A DNA stretch of 64,000 nucleotides from JAJVID01 sp963743425 (GCA_963743425.1 CAVUPU010000009.1:682001-746000), one strand, 5' to 3'; counted from the first letter of the stretch, positions 52,380 to 63,030 are shown. The notes: a model not told the origin generated them from the letters alone. A program made the numbers and translations.

Positions 52380-52760
52380 ATGATAGAAAAAAAGTCCCGC
52401 ATTTTGATCGCCGAAGACTTCGAGGAAAATCGCACCGCGCTGACTCTCATACTCAAATACGCCGGGTTTGATGTGATCGAGGTTGAAAACGGGTGGCAGG
52501 CCATCGAAGCTGTCCGCCAGGAAGAGCCCGACCTGGTCCTGATGGATGTCACGCTGCCCGTGATGGACGGCCTGCAGGCGACGCGCGAAATCCGCAGTGA
52601 CGAGAAGTTCAAGCGGTTGCCGATCATCATCCTTTCAGCTCACGATAGCGATGAGATTCGCCGGCAAGCCGCCGAGGCGGGAGGGTCGGAGTACCTCAGT
52701 AAACCGTTCGAGATTGCGGAATTGAAGAAATTGATCGAGGGCTGTCTAACCGCGAACTGA
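52380..52760 (+). CDS. Single-domain (CheY-like) response regulator
   Basis: 126 residues, receiver domain only: acidic pocket IAEDFEEN, phospho-acceptor Asp in LVLMDVTLPVMDG, Thr/Ser switch in IILSAHD and Lys in YLSKPFEI. No output domain, so it acts by protein contact or in a phosphorelay. It is divergent from the histidine kinase gene and could be a second target of that kinase. Palindromes lie on both sides of the gene. Confidence 0.92.
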   Translation: MIEKKSRILIAEDFEENRTALTLILKYAGFDVIEVENGWQAIEAVRQEEPDLVLMDVTLPVMDGLQATREIRSDEKFKRLPIIILSAHDSDEIRRQAAEAGGSEYLSKPFEIAELKKLIEGCLTAN

Positions 52761-52763
52761 GAT

Positions 52764-52835
52764 CAGTAAGTACCGCGCGCGTAAGCAAGCGGTTGCGTGT
52801 AGGGCCAACCGCTTGCTTACGCGCGCGGTACTGTA
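52764..52835. repeat. 72-bp palindrome, TACAGTACC family (copy 3)
   Basis: GTACCGCGCGCGTAAGCAAG then CGGTTGCGTGT, centre GGGC, and the inverse ending GGTACTGTA. It starts just after the CheY-like stop and overlaps the 3' end of the P-loop gene, encoding its last residues, so it may serve as a bidirectional 3' hairpin. Confidence 0.85.
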
Positions 52836-53533
52836 AGGCGAATCCGGCTGATCAACTGTGGCCACAGCGCATTTGTATATATCGGCGCCGCGCCCGCTAA
52901 TTCCGGCGGCAATAAATCTTTGAATGTCGCGCCGCTGTCTTCGCCAAAAAGATAAAGAGCGTCCACCAGACCTTCGGCCAATGCGCGCCGCGCCGAAGGT
53001 TTGATCGGCGCCCGGTTCATCTGATCGGGGCGCGCGACCATCACGACGAAGTCGGCCTCAATGAACTTCAACAAACTCGTTCCTTCGATCAAGACGCGAC
53101 CGGATTTCACGCGCGCAAGAGCCGTCCTGACGCCTTGCTCGACCTGCCTGTCGGTCACAATCACCCAATGAACATCGCTCGCGCCAGCCTCCCAGTAACG
53201 CCCGGTGTCTTTGCCGGCGGCGTAAGTCTCGTCGCGGCCCGAACGGACCGTCGGCTGATCGCTGAGCAAGTGGCTGACGCAGCAGGCGCGCGGGTCTTTG
53301 CCGCACGACCGGTAATGGCCGCGCGTGAGCTTGATCGCTTCCCAGCTTTCGTCGCGCGTAAGTTCGCGCAGCAGATCGCATAGCAAGGTCGTCTTGCCCG
53401 CGTTGGATGAAGTCCCGGCGATTACGACTGTGCGGATTGCGGATTGCGGATTGCGGATTGCGGACTCCGGGATTGCGGACTCCGGGATTGCGGATTGCGG
53501 ATTGCGGATTGCGGATTGTTGTCTAATATCCAT
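52817..53533 (-). CDS. MobB-like P-loop NTPase with heptamer-encoded N-terminus
   Basis: 238 residues. The P-loop is GTSSNAGKTTLLCDLLREL in the context VVIAGTSSNAGKTT, like MobB/SIMIBI-class GTP-binding proteins. Further features are AIKLTRGHYRSCGKDPRACC, with three Cys that could bind metal, and VLIEGTSLLKFIEADFVVMV (Walker B-like). MobB proteins serve molybdenum-cofactor synthesis, but no moa/mob genes are nearby. The only Met before the P-loop begins a stretch of SAIRNPQ/SAIPE repeats translated from heptamers, so the native start seems to have been displaced. The 3' end lies in a palindrome. Confidence 0.7.
   Translation of the reverse strand: MDIRQQSAIRNPQSAIPESAIPESAIRNPQSAIRTVVIAGTSSNAGKTTLLCDLLRELTRDESWEAIKLTRGHYRSCGKDPRACCVSHLLSDQPTVRSGRDETYAAGKDTGRYWEAGASDVHWVIVTDRQVEQGVRTALARVKSGRVLIEGTSLLKFIEADFVVMVARPDQMNRAPIKPSARRALAEGLVDALYLFGEDSGATFKDLLPPELAGAAPIYTNALWPQLISRIRLTVPRA
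53428..53522. repeat. GGATTGC heptamer array at the 5' end of the P-loop gene
   Basis: About ten 7-bp units, interrupted twice by GGACTCCGG variants. The array encodes the first ~35 residues of the MobB-like protein. A short inverse array (GCAATCC) lies at about 53770-53790 beyond a palindrome, giving the same array-core-inverse array layout as at 6.6 and 51.2 kb. Confidence 0.85.
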
Positions 53534-53598
53534 TGTGTTTTATCTCTTTTGCGGCGCGCCGCGCGCCAAATTATAGCGGTTTTTAGTTGGGCGCGACT

Positions 53599-53697
53599 GA
53601 TCAACGTAGGGGCAGACCTGTGTGTCTGCCCCGGTACTTCGCCAGGAGCGCACTGCCGAGGCCGGGGCAGACACACAGGTCTGCCCCTACGTTGATC
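53599..53697. repeat. 99-bp palindrome (ACGTAGGGGC ends)
   Basis: GATCAACGTAGGGGCAGACC then TGTGTGTCTGCCCCGG, a 27-nt centre, and the inverse. The ends resemble those inside the 120-bp tandem units at 58801-59400. Confidence 0.85.
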
Positions 53698-53789
53698 CAC
53701 GATCATCAGGTCATGGACGCATTCAATCGCAAACCGCCATAAGTGATTGACTTTTTTCGATGTGTTTTTCCGCAATCCGCAATCCGCAA

Positions 53790-55979
53790 TTACTTGACGC
53801 TAAAGTCCATCCACTGTTCGGCGCGCGAGTATTTCTGTTTCGCAAGCTGATCGGTGACGACCAGGCGCATCACATAATCGCCCGGAGGAAAGCCTGTGAG
53901 TTTGAGCCTCCCGCCACAATCCAATCGCTTCGGACTGACCGCCTCGCCAGGGGCGATCGGTTTAGGCTCCAATTGGTGGAGGACCTTGCCTTCGCGATAT
54001 ATCTCCAACTGCATGGTCAATTGAGGCTTGCCAGTCTTCTGGTCGAGCGTCGGATTGTAGACGGCTGCGCCGTAATCAATCGCGCTGTCGCGCGAAAAGC
54101 GCCGCACGCCGGGCGTAGGTTGTACGTCGTCGCGCGCATCCGCTCCGGTCTCTTCCGGTTTGGTTGGCGGCTGGTCGGGCGCCGCGTCAAACAAGCCCAG
54201 AACCAGTCCCGAAAGCGCCAGGCGGTTTTTGCTAAGGTCTGGAACCTGAATGAACTGGCCGGCTGAACCCATCCGTCCGGTCTCGGCGTCGCGGATGACG
54301 GCGCGGAATTGATAAGCGCCGGGCTTTTTGATCACGAAATCGTCGGTGTAATTGAAGCCTCTCCTCAACGCCTGGCGATAGCGCGCTTCGTCGAGTTGCA
54401 TCTCGAACGCGCGCCCGTGTTGTTCGATCACCAGGCCGTTTTCGTTGAACGTGAAAGTGGCGATCTCCAGCTTCAATATCTTCCGGCCATTGTCGGCGTC
54501 TTTGAACGTCAGGTTCGAGGCGTCAATGTGAAAGAACGAGCGGACGAACGAGATGCTTTCCGGGTCGTTCTTCTGTTTGCGCGAGGGGTTGGGCGAATTG
54601 AAGAAGAACGAGGTCATCTGCGTCGCCACGTCGCGCGCGCCGAAGGGCGAGAAGAGCGCGGACAGTATCTGGGCCGAGCGCGTCTGCGGCGCAGGATCTG
54701 TAGGTCTGTCAGGGAAGCCCATGAATCCGGCTCGCGTGCGCGTCTGCAATCCGGGACGGAGCGTCTTGAGCTTGATCGAATGGTATTTCCTGTCGAACTT
54801 CTCGTCTTCGGGATCGAATCCGATCAGGTAATAGCTCCGCTGATCTTTCAACGCGCGTTGAATGCCGAAGTTGAGGTCGTTGTTGTTGAGGACGGCGAAC
54901 CCGCCCGTCTCGCGCGCCAGATAGGTCAGCCCTTCCTGCGAATCGAAGTTCTGCTGCGACATCCGCGACATCCGCTCGGCGAATTGCGGTCCACTCATCC
55001 CGCCGGGGTTGTCCGCCGCCGTCGGCATGAGCGTCTGCAATCCTTTGGCGTCGAGCGAATAGATGACCACGCTCGAACGATTGGCCAGATCGGTCAACCG
55101 GCGCACCCGTTCCAGCACGAGAGTATTGTCGCGGTTGGGCCCGAACAATCGAAGACCGTCGGAGATCAGAATGGCGCTCTTGCGTCCCGGCAATTCGCGC
55201 AGCCCGCGAACAACGAAGTTCAACGCGCCGAGCGTGCCGACCGAGAAGACCGTCTCGCGGAAATCCTCAAAACGGGCTTCGGCCTCGCGCGCCTCCTGCG
55301 GGCGCGTGTTATCGTCCGCCGCGCCGAATCGCGGGATCATGTCGCGGCTGTAAGGGTTCCACGTCAATTTCTCGACCGCCGCGTAAAGCACGCGCTTGTC
55401 CGAGGTGAACTGCTGCAGCGCGCCCAGTCCCCGCCCCGTGCGGATGATCGCCACCAGATCGCTTTCCTGCATCTGTTCGTCGAGGAACTTCTTGATCGCG
55501 CGCCGCGCGTAATACGTGCTTTCGAACGACAATCCGAGGTCGTCGACGACGAAGGCGATTGTCCGGGCGACCCGCTCCGGCGCGATCGTCCTCATAGGCG
55601 CCGACGGCGGGTGGGCGACAGCCTTCGGCGCGTTGGCCGCGCCCGGCTCCGGGCGCTTAGGTTCGGGCAGTTTGACACGTCCGAAGTAAGTGATGTTCTG
55701 CTTCTTGCCGTCGACCGTCAACTCGAAATCGCCATCGGTCAGGTCTTCGACGTGCTCGCCTTTTTTGTCGGTCACCGTGGCGTCAATTTGGACGAGCTGA
55801 GTCGAGATGCGGACGGCGGCCTCCTGAGCGGCAGTTTGCGCATCGGGCTGTTTTGTCTCCTGTTTTGGCCGCGGCGTCGGTTGTTGCGCAAGCTGCGACG
55901 CGGGCTGATTCAAAGCGAACATGGCGGCGATGACGGCGATGACGGCGACTGCGAAACGGAAGCGCGATCTGCTGAGCAT
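53790..55979 (-). CDS. Acidobacterial VWFA-related domain protein (TIGR03436-like)
   Basis: 729 residues. The signal peptide ends near SQLAQQ. A Pro/Gln linker precedes the family opening (VQIDATVTDKKGEHVEDLTDGDFELTVD is the region; key motif DLTDGDFEL), then a VWFA fold with FVVDDLGLSFES in place of a canonical MIDAS, AILISDGLRLFG and VVIYSLDAKGL. A C-terminal beta domain follows. The family is diagnostic of Acidobacteriota and is secreted; function unknown, probably protein binding. The stop lies next to a GCAATCC array. Confidence 0.92.
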   Translation of the reverse strand: MLSRSRFRFAVAVIAVIAAMFALNQPASQLAQQPTPRPKQETKQPDAQTAAQEAAVRISTQLVQIDATVTDKKGEHVEDLTDGDFELTVDGKKQNITYFGRVKLPEPKRPEPGAANAPKAVAHPPSAPMRTIAPERVARTIAFVVDDLGLSFESTYYARRAIKKFLDEQMQESDLVAIIRTGRGLGALQQFTSDKRVLYAAVEKLTWNPYSRDMIPRFGAADDNTRPQEAREAEARFEDFRETVFSVGTLGALNFVVRGLRELPGRKSAILISDGLRLFGPNRDNTLVLERVRRLTDLANRSSVVIYSLDAKGLQTLMPTAADNPGGMSGPQFAERMSRMSQQNFDSQEGLTYLARETGGFAVLNNNDLNFGIQRALKDQRSYYLIGFDPEDEKFDRKYHSIKLKTLRPGLQTRTRAGFMGFPDRPTDPAPQTRSAQILSALFSPFGARDVATQMTSFFFNSPNPSRKQKNDPESISFVRSFFHIDASNLTFKDADNGRKILKLEIATFTFNENGLVIEQHGRAFEMQLDEARYRQALRRGFNYTDDFVIKKPGAYQFRAVIRDAETGRMGSAGQFIQVPDLSKNRLALSGLVLGLFDAAPDQPPTKPEETGADARDDVQPTPGVRRFSRDSAIDYGAAVYNPTLDQKTGKPQLTMQLEIYREGKVLHQLEPKPIAPGEAVSPKRLDCGGRLKLTGFPPGDYVMRLVVTDQLAKQKYSRAEQWMDFSVK

Positions 55980-56118
55980 GATTGTTCTCCTTCCATCGCA
56001 AAATCATGAACGCGGCGACTTGCCAGAAATTGCGCGTCATTATTGACGCCAATCATTATCTAGTCCAGGTATTCGCCCGTTGTCAATAACAATTAGATTA
56101 CAGCGATTTCCATAGCAT

Positions 56119-57402
56119 TCAGCGTTCGTAGCGCAGCGCGTCAATCGGGTTGAGCCGCGCCGCGCGATATGCCGGCCAGAGTCCGAAGAAAAGTCCCACG
56201 CTCGCCGAGACCGCCAACCCGGCGGAGACGGCTCCGAACGAGATGCCGGCCTTGAGCGAGGGCAGGAAGAACTGGATCAGCAGCGCAACCACGACGCCCA
56301 CGAGCACGCCCGCGACGCCGCCCAGCAGCGTCAGCGTAATCGCTTCGAGCAGGAACTGCCAGAGCACATCGCGACGCCGCGCCCCGACGGCTTTTCGCAA
56401 TCCGATCTCGCCCGTGCGCTCTGTGACAGAGACCAGCATGATATTCATCACGCCGATCCCGCCGACTAGCAGGCCCAGGCTGGCGACTCCGATCAGCAGC
56501 ATCGAGACGCCGCTCGAAGCCTGCGTCCAGATGTCGAGCATCTGGTTGGAGGCGAAGGTCGCGAAGTTGTCGGGCGCTTCCGGCGCGAGACGCCGCTTCC
56601 GGCGCAACAGCTCGCGCGCTTCGATCATTCCGGCATCAACCTCTTCGGGCGAGGCGGCGAGGCAGAGGAATTGGAGGAATTCTTTCTCGCGATCCGAATA
56701 ATATTTGTCGAACGTCCCGAACGGGATCAGCACGAGCTGGTTTTCGCTCGGCCCGCCGAAGAAGGCTTCGCGCTGCTCGATCAGACCGATCACCTCGTAG
56801 GCCTTGCCGTCAATATTAATCTGCTTGCCGAGCGGGTCTTCGACGCCGAACAGACCTTCGGCGATAGTTTGGCCCAGGACGACGACGTTGCGGCGGCGCC
56901 TCGAATCGCTGTCTGTGATGAAGCGCCCGCGGTCAACCAGGATGCCCGTGGCGTCGGTGAAGAAATGCTCGACGCCGCGCAGGATCGGCCCTTGCGCCTC
57001 TTCGCCTTTGTACCAGACGCGCAGCGGCTCGAAAGGCATCTTGGCGTAGAACGGGCTGACGACGCCCACAGAAGGGCAATTGGCCCGGATGTCCATCGCG
57101 TCTTCGACCGTCAGCGGCGGGCGACGCTTGAGCAGCGCCTGAAAGTCAGGATTGCCCATGTCCGAAAAGCCGATGCGCCCGACGATGAAGCCGCTCGGAT
57201 TGAGCCGCGAGAGCATGCGCTTGATCGTTCCATCCAGACCCTGGATCAGCGCGACCACGACGATCACCGTCGCTACGCCCATAATGATCCCGGCGAGCGT
57301 GAGCGATGACTGAAAGCGATGCTGCCTGATGGCGCCGAGCGCGAGCGAGAAAGCTTCACTGAATTCGGCGGCGCGCCTGGAGTGGATGAAAGGTCTGAGC
57401 AT
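56119..57402 (-). CDS. MacB-like ABC transporter permease
   Basis: About 427 residues from the ATG at 57402 (CCAGGAAAATT upstream). One N-terminal membrane helix (TLAGIIMGVATVIVVVAL), a large periplasmic MacB_PCD domain with VVVLGQTIAEGLFG and PLGKQINIDGKAYEVIGLIE, and a C-terminal FtsX triplet of helices (GGIGVMNIMLVSVTERTGEI, GLRKAVGAR). MacB-type proteins work with an ATPase and transmit mechanical force for export or envelope homeostasis. No ATPase gene is within the window. It lies downstream of a paralogous permease. Confidence 0.9.
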   Translation of the reverse strand: MLRPFIHSRRAAEFSEAFSLALGAIRQHRFQSSLTLAGIIMGVATVIVVVALIQGLDGTIKRMLSRLNPSGFIVGRIGFSDMGNPDFQALLKRRPPLTVEDAMDIRANCPSVGVVSPFYAKMPFEPLRVWYKGEEAQGPILRGVEHFFTDATGILVDRGRFITDSDSRRRRNVVVLGQTIAEGLFGVEDPLGKQINIDGKAYEVIGLIEQREAFFGGPSENQLVLIPFGTFDKYYSDREKEFLQFLCLAASPEEVDAGMIEARELLRRKRRLAPEAPDNFATFASNQMLDIWTQASSGVSMLLIGVASLGLLVGGIGVMNIMLVSVTERTGEIGLRKAVGARRRDVLWQFLLEAITLTLLGGVAGVLVGVVVALLIQFFLPSLKAGISFGAVSAGLAVSASVGLFFGLWPAYRAARLNPIDALRYER

Positions 57403-57419
57403 AATTTTCCTGGGGCGAT

Positions 57420-57519
57420 CATTTTCCATTTGCCATATTACATTTTTCATTTGTCATCGCAGGAGAGTCGCAATTCCGGCAATGGCAAATGAAAAATGTA
57501 ATATGGCAAATGGAAAATG
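57420..57519. repeat. Perfect 34-bp inverted repeat between the two permease genes
   Basis: CATTTTCCATTTGCCATATT, continued through ACATTTTTCATTTG (57420-57453), is exactly inverted at 57486-57519, with a 32-nt loop. It is AT-rich inside a GC-rich region and ends 11 bp before the next stop codon. Confidence 0.92.
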
Positions 57520-57529
57520 GAACCGGCCT

Positions 57530-58750
57530 TTATTCATACCGCAACGCTTCAATCGGCGGGAGATGGGCCGCGCGGTACGCCGGGTAGAGGCCGGAGATGA
57601 GACCGACGGTCGCGGCGACTGCGAAGCCGACAAAGGCTACGAGCGGGCGCGAACTTGCGGGCAGCGGCGTGACCCAGGCGATGAAGCGCGCGATGAGCAT
57701 CCCGGCGGTCGTCCCCACTATCCCGCCGAACAGACAGAGCGCGATGGTCTCGGTCAAAAATTGCAACAGCACGTCGCGGTTGCGCGCTCCCACCGCTTTT
57801 CGCAATCCGATCTCGCGCGTCCGCTCGCGCACATTGACGAGCATGATGTTGGTCACACCCAACCCGCCTACCGTGAGCGCAACGCCTGAAATCAGAATCG
57901 CTACTACATAGAATCCGCCGATTACCGCTTTGTAGATCGCCAGCGCCGAGTCCGAAGTGACGATGAAGAACGTGTCCTCCTGGGCGGGCAGCAACTGGCG
58001 GCGCGCGCGCATATGCGAGCGCACCTCATCGATCACCGGATCCTGGAGCGCGCCCGCGCGTTGCTGGCAGTAGATCGTCACCGGCTGATGCGCTCCGTAG
58101 CGCCGCAGCAGCGTGGCGAGCGGCGCGATGATGAACCGGTCCTGCGACCGCCCGAAGAGCGCGCCGCGCCGGGCTACGGCGCCGATGACGCGGCAGGATT
58201 TGCCCAACACGTTCAACTCGGCGCCGAGCGGGTCGCCGTTCGGGAAGAGGTCGTCAACGATGTCGGCGCCGACCAGACATACGGAGGCGTGTTGGCTCTC
58301 CTCGGCCTCGGTGTAGAACCGGCCCATCGCGACCTCGACGCGCTCGATGTCGAACATACTGGCCGACAGACCGCGGATCTGCACGCTGCCCGTCACGACG
58401 CCGCGCCATCTGATCCGGCCCATGATGTCCGCTTCCGCCCCGACGTTCGCGCACTCACGACAGCCTTCGCGCACGGCCAGGTAATCGTCGTATTCGATCC
58501 GCTTCCACTTCGACGCCTTGATGAATTCGTTGACGTTGAGAAAGTTGGCTGGCAGTTGCGAGACCTGAAAGACGTCGGGTTGCAGCGTGACGAGTCGCTC
58601 GGTGATGTAGGCGCTCGCGCCCTCGATCAAGGCGACGATGGCCACGAGCGCGCTGATGCCGACAACGATGCCGAGCATCGCCAGGCTGGCGCGCAGCTTG
58701 TTGGCGAGCAAGGCTCTGACCGCGTTCGCTAAGATCTCGCTTCGATCCAT
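57530..58750 (-). CDS. MacB-like ABC transporter permease
   Basis: 406 residues from the Met at 58750; a longer frame from 58780 has no ribosome site advantage. N-terminal helix (SLAMLGIVVGISALVAIVAL), a MacB periplasmic domain (VCLVGADIVDDLFPNGDPLG) and C-terminal FtsX helices (GGLGVTNIMLVNVRERTREI, GLRKAVGARNRD). First gene of the permease pair; the tandem 120-bp array lies directly upstream, where its promoter is expected. Confidence 0.9.
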   Translation of the reverse strand: MDRSEILANAVRALLANKLRASLAMLGIVVGISALVAIVALIEGASAYITERLVTLQPDVFQVSQLPANFLNVNEFIKASKWKRIEYDDYLAVREGCRECANVGAEADIMGRIRWRGVVTGSVQIRGLSASMFDIERVEVAMGRFYTEAEESQHASVCLVGADIVDDLFPNGDPLGAELNVLGKSCRVIGAVARRGALFGRSQDRFIIAPLATLLRRYGAHQPVTIYCQQRAGALQDPVIDEVRSHMRARRQLLPAQEDTFFIVTSDSALAIYKAVIGGFYVVAILISGVALTVGGLGVTNIMLVNVRERTREIGLRKAVGARNRDVLLQFLTETIALCLFGGIVGTTAGMLIARFIAWVTPLPASSRPLVAFVGFAVAATVGLISGLYPAYRAAHLPPIEALRYE

Positions 58751-58800
58751 CAGATGCGCCTTTCCAAATCGGAACGCCAATAGTGGCGCAGATTTAGGGT

Positions 58801-59400
58801 CTGAAAATTACATGCGACAATGTAGGGGCGCGTATTCCGCGCCCAATCGCCTCGATCACGGAACGGGGCGGGGAAAACCCGCCCCTACGTTAAATTGCGC
58901 GGTTGCGTCCAATTTTCCATCTGAAAATTACATGCGACAATGTAGGGGCGCGTATTCCGCGCCCAATCGCCTCGATCACGGAACGGGGCGGGGAAAACCC
59001 GCCCCTACGTTAAATTGCGCGGTTGCGTCCAATTTTCCATCTGAAAATTACATGCGACAATGTAGGGGCGCGTATTCCGCGCCCAATCGCCTCGATCACG
59101 GAACGGGGCGGGGAAAACCCGCCCCTACGTTAAATTGCGCGGTTGCGTCCAATTTTCCATCTGAAAATTACATGCGACAATGTAGGGGCGCGTATTCCGC
59201 GCCCAATCGCCTCGATCACGGAACGGGGCGGGGAAAACCCGCCCCTACGTTAAATTGCGCGGTTGCGTCCAATTTTCCATCTGAAAATTACATGCGACAA
59301 TGTAGGGGCGCGTATTCCGCGCCCAATCGCCTCGATCACGGAACGGGGCGGGGAAAACCCGCCCCTACGTTAAATTGCGTGGTTGCGTTCAATTTTCCAA
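58801..59400. repeat. Five tandem 120-bp repeats, each with a hairpin
   Basis: The unit starts CTGAAAATTACATGCGACAA and ends GTCCAATTTTCCAT. Copies 1-4 appear identical; copy 5 differs at a few bases near its end. Each holds an inverted pair TGTAGGGGCG... / ...CGCCCCTACGTT and a GGAAAACCC-type inner arm. The length is a multiple of 3, so one frame stays open on the + strand through all copies, with no sign that it is translated. It separates the permease and GDPD genes, and the recorded GDPD stop falls inside the last unit. Confidence 0.97.
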
Positions 59401-60143
59401 AGGCCGTTAGCCTGCCTCGCTATGAGTTGTTCCGATTTAGGTAAGCGATCAGGCGGTCTGGCGTGTTCGTCACTATCCCGTCGAACGCCGATCGAGAGCA
59501 TCCGCGCGAACTGCTTCTCTCTATCAGCCGTCCATACGTAGAGCTTCTTGCCGTTCGCCCTGGCCCGCGCTGCCAGACAGCCGTAACAAAGCTCGACCCG
59601 CATGCACAAGACCTGGTGGTTGACGCGCCTGAGCGCCGACCATGGAAAGGCCTCGCGCCATCGGACCATCGGATGAAACGTGGCGTTGCCCAATATCAAC
59701 CCGAGTTCTGTGTCGCGGACTTCCTCGCCAAGCCCCCGCATCAATTCGATGTCGAACGAAGCCAGCATGACCTGCGATTGGCATCGCCTCGCCCGGATGA
59801 TCCGCAGCGCCGGTAATGCGGCGCGAGGGTCTTTGATCTCCAGGTAGAGCCTGACCTTGCCCTGCGTCAGGTCGAGCGTCTCGTCGAGCGTCGGCACGCG
59901 CTCGCCCTTGCCCGCGTCGGCGCGCCTGACTTCGGCCAGCGTCAAACGGTCGACACGCCCCGTCAGGTTCGTCGTGTGATCGAGCGTCGGGTCGTGAATG
60001 ACCACAACGTGGTTGTCGCAGGTGACATGCAAGTCGAGTTCGATCATCTGCGCGCCTTGCCTGATGGCGAGGTCGAAGGCGCGCAGCGTGTTTTCGGGTT
60101 CGTAGGCCGATGCGCCTCGGTGGGCAATCACGAGTGGGGGCAT
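59370..60143 (-). CDS. Glycerophosphodiester phosphodiesterase, C-terminal frameshift
   Basis: The GDPD family is clear: VIAHRGASAYEPENTLRAF (catalytic His), MIELDLHVTCDNHVVVIHDP (Glu/Asp metal ligands and second His), YLEIKDP and VYVWTAD-like LYVWTADREKQF. It hydrolyses glycerophosphodiesters to glycerol-3-phosphate and an alcohol. Near 59480 the frame changes: the next frame reads DGIVTNTPDRLIAYLNR and stops at 59420-59422, the expected family ending, whereas the recorded frame drifts to HARPPDRLPKSEQ and ends inside the tandem array. A single-base indel, real or from assembly, is likely. No signal peptide, so probably cytoplasmic. Confidence 0.88.
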   Translation of the reverse strand: MPPLVIAHRGASAYEPENTLRAFDLAIRQGAQMIELDLHVTCDNHVVVIHDPTLDHTTNLTGRVDRLTLAEVRRADAGKGERVPTLDETLDLTQGKVRLYLEIKDPRAALPALRIIRARRCQSQVMLASFDIELMRGLGEEVRDTELGLILGNATFHPMVRWREAFPWSALRRVNHQVLCMRVELCYGCLAARARANGKKLYVWTADREKQFARMLSIGVRRDSDEHARPPDRLPKSEQLIARQANGLWKIERNHAI

Positions 60144-60149
60144 AAAGTT

Positions 60150-60407
60150 TCAAACCGCTGACGGATCAATCGCCACTATTCCGACATTTGCATAGCGAAC
60201 GAAATCTTGGGTGTTGAAGGTGAGAATGTTTGTGACGCCGAGCGATTGCATAGCAGCAACCAGGCGGGCGTCGAAAACCTGTTTTCCAGAAACGCCGAAT
60301 GAGACGACAAGCTTGCGCCAGATAGAAAAAACTTGATCCGTATCTGGGGGCCGTTGAAAGAGACGCTCGATTAGTCCAAGCATTCGGTTAGCTTCAAGCG
60401 TGCTCAA
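60150..60407 (-). pseudogene. PIN-domain (VapC-like) toxin, N-terminus deleted
   Basis: 85 residues remain: GKQVFDARLVAAMQSLGV and ILTFNTQDFVRY, the C-terminal half of a PIN nuclease with its later acidic residues. A residue run NNGLGLSTLEANRM continues upstream into the antitoxin's end in this frame, but the first ~60 residues with the leading catalytic Asp are absent, so a deletion has joined the antitoxin end to the middle of the toxin. Confidence 0.75.
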
Positions 60408-60742
60408 CCCCAGTCCGTTGTTCGTTGTCGGGCGTGATGATCCTCGTAGAAGCTTTCCCGGCTGAGCGCGTAATCCGACAACGGCGGCGTTCCCGGCGCG
60501 ATCATCCGTTCCGTTTCATCAGCAAGTTGATCGGCCAGCGCCTCAAATTCCTCATCGCTCAATTCATCGGGGCTTTTTTGAGGAAGCTCCTCGATTTCAT
60601 GAGATTTCAACAGATTTTCAACAGCCGGGGCGAAAGCTTCGGCCAGAACGCGGCTCGCCGACTCGGCGTCTTTTCTGGCGATGCTCTCGCGCAATTTCGC
60701 TTCGGCCTCAGAAGACAATTCCAATGTCACGGTCATGGTCAT
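60404..60742 (-). CDS. Putative antitoxin
   Basis: 112 residues, acidic. MTVTLELSSEAEAKLRESIA looks like the start of a ribbon-helix or simple antitoxin, followed by a Glu/Asp-rich segment and LSDYALSRESFYEDHH, a typical end of antitoxins encoded with PIN toxins. The last residues (RQRTTDWG) probably come from the deletion junction. It partners the broken PIN gene. Confidence 0.7.
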   Translation of the reverse strand: MTMTVTLELSSEAEAKLRESIARKDAESASRVLAEAFAPAVENLLKSHEIEELPQKSPDELSDEEFEALADQLADETERMIAPGTPPLSDYALSRESFYEDHHARQRTTDWG

Positions 60743-60800
60743 ATATAACTCATCCTTTTCTTCAATAATTTCTTCAATAATATCAATATCGCGTCGAGCT

Positions 60801-62807
<2,007 letters not shown>

Positions 62808-62929
62808 CTCATATTTCCTTTGCATAAGTTGTCGCAGGGGTGGCGTAATCATACCACTCGAAAGTACAGCGGGGATAGGCGGAATGTAGTCCAGGCGTAC
62901 GTCGAGCTTTTGTGGCGCCGCGGAAATGA

Positions 62930-63030
62930 CCCTGGGTACGCATCGCTTCCAGCGTGCTCTTGGCAAGAAGCTTATTGAAAGGAAATAGGTTACTAGTCGA
63001 GAGCACGCTCGAATCGATGCGTACCCAGGG
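62930..63030. repeat. 101-bp palindrome in a 402-bp divergent gap
   Basis: CCCTGGGTACGCATCGCTTC then CAGCGTGCTCT, and AGAGCACGCTCGAATCGATG then CGTACCCAGGG, with a 39-nt loop. The rest of the gap (62808-63209) shows no gene. It should hold the promoters of the divergent DUF1800 and patatin genes. Confidence 0.82.

Noticed and set aside
53428..53522. Heptamer array as CRISPR or coding Cys-rich peptide
   Set aside because: 7-bp units without spacers; the ADCGLRI peptide in the other strand is a by-product of the repeat.
54309..56009. 566-codon plus-strand frame
   Set aside because: Antisense to the VWFA-related gene; very Arg/Glu-rich and lacks any domain pattern.
58801..59400. Tandem array as CRISPR
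   Set aside because: Units are contiguous and identical over the whole 120 bp, with no spacers; no cas genes nearby.
58638..59444. 268-codon plus-strand frame with five identical 40-residue repeats
   Set aside because: It is the translation of the 120-bp tandem array, which is open only because 120 is a multiple of 3; no ribosome site, and the unit is hairpin DNA found elsewhere as a non-coding palindrome.
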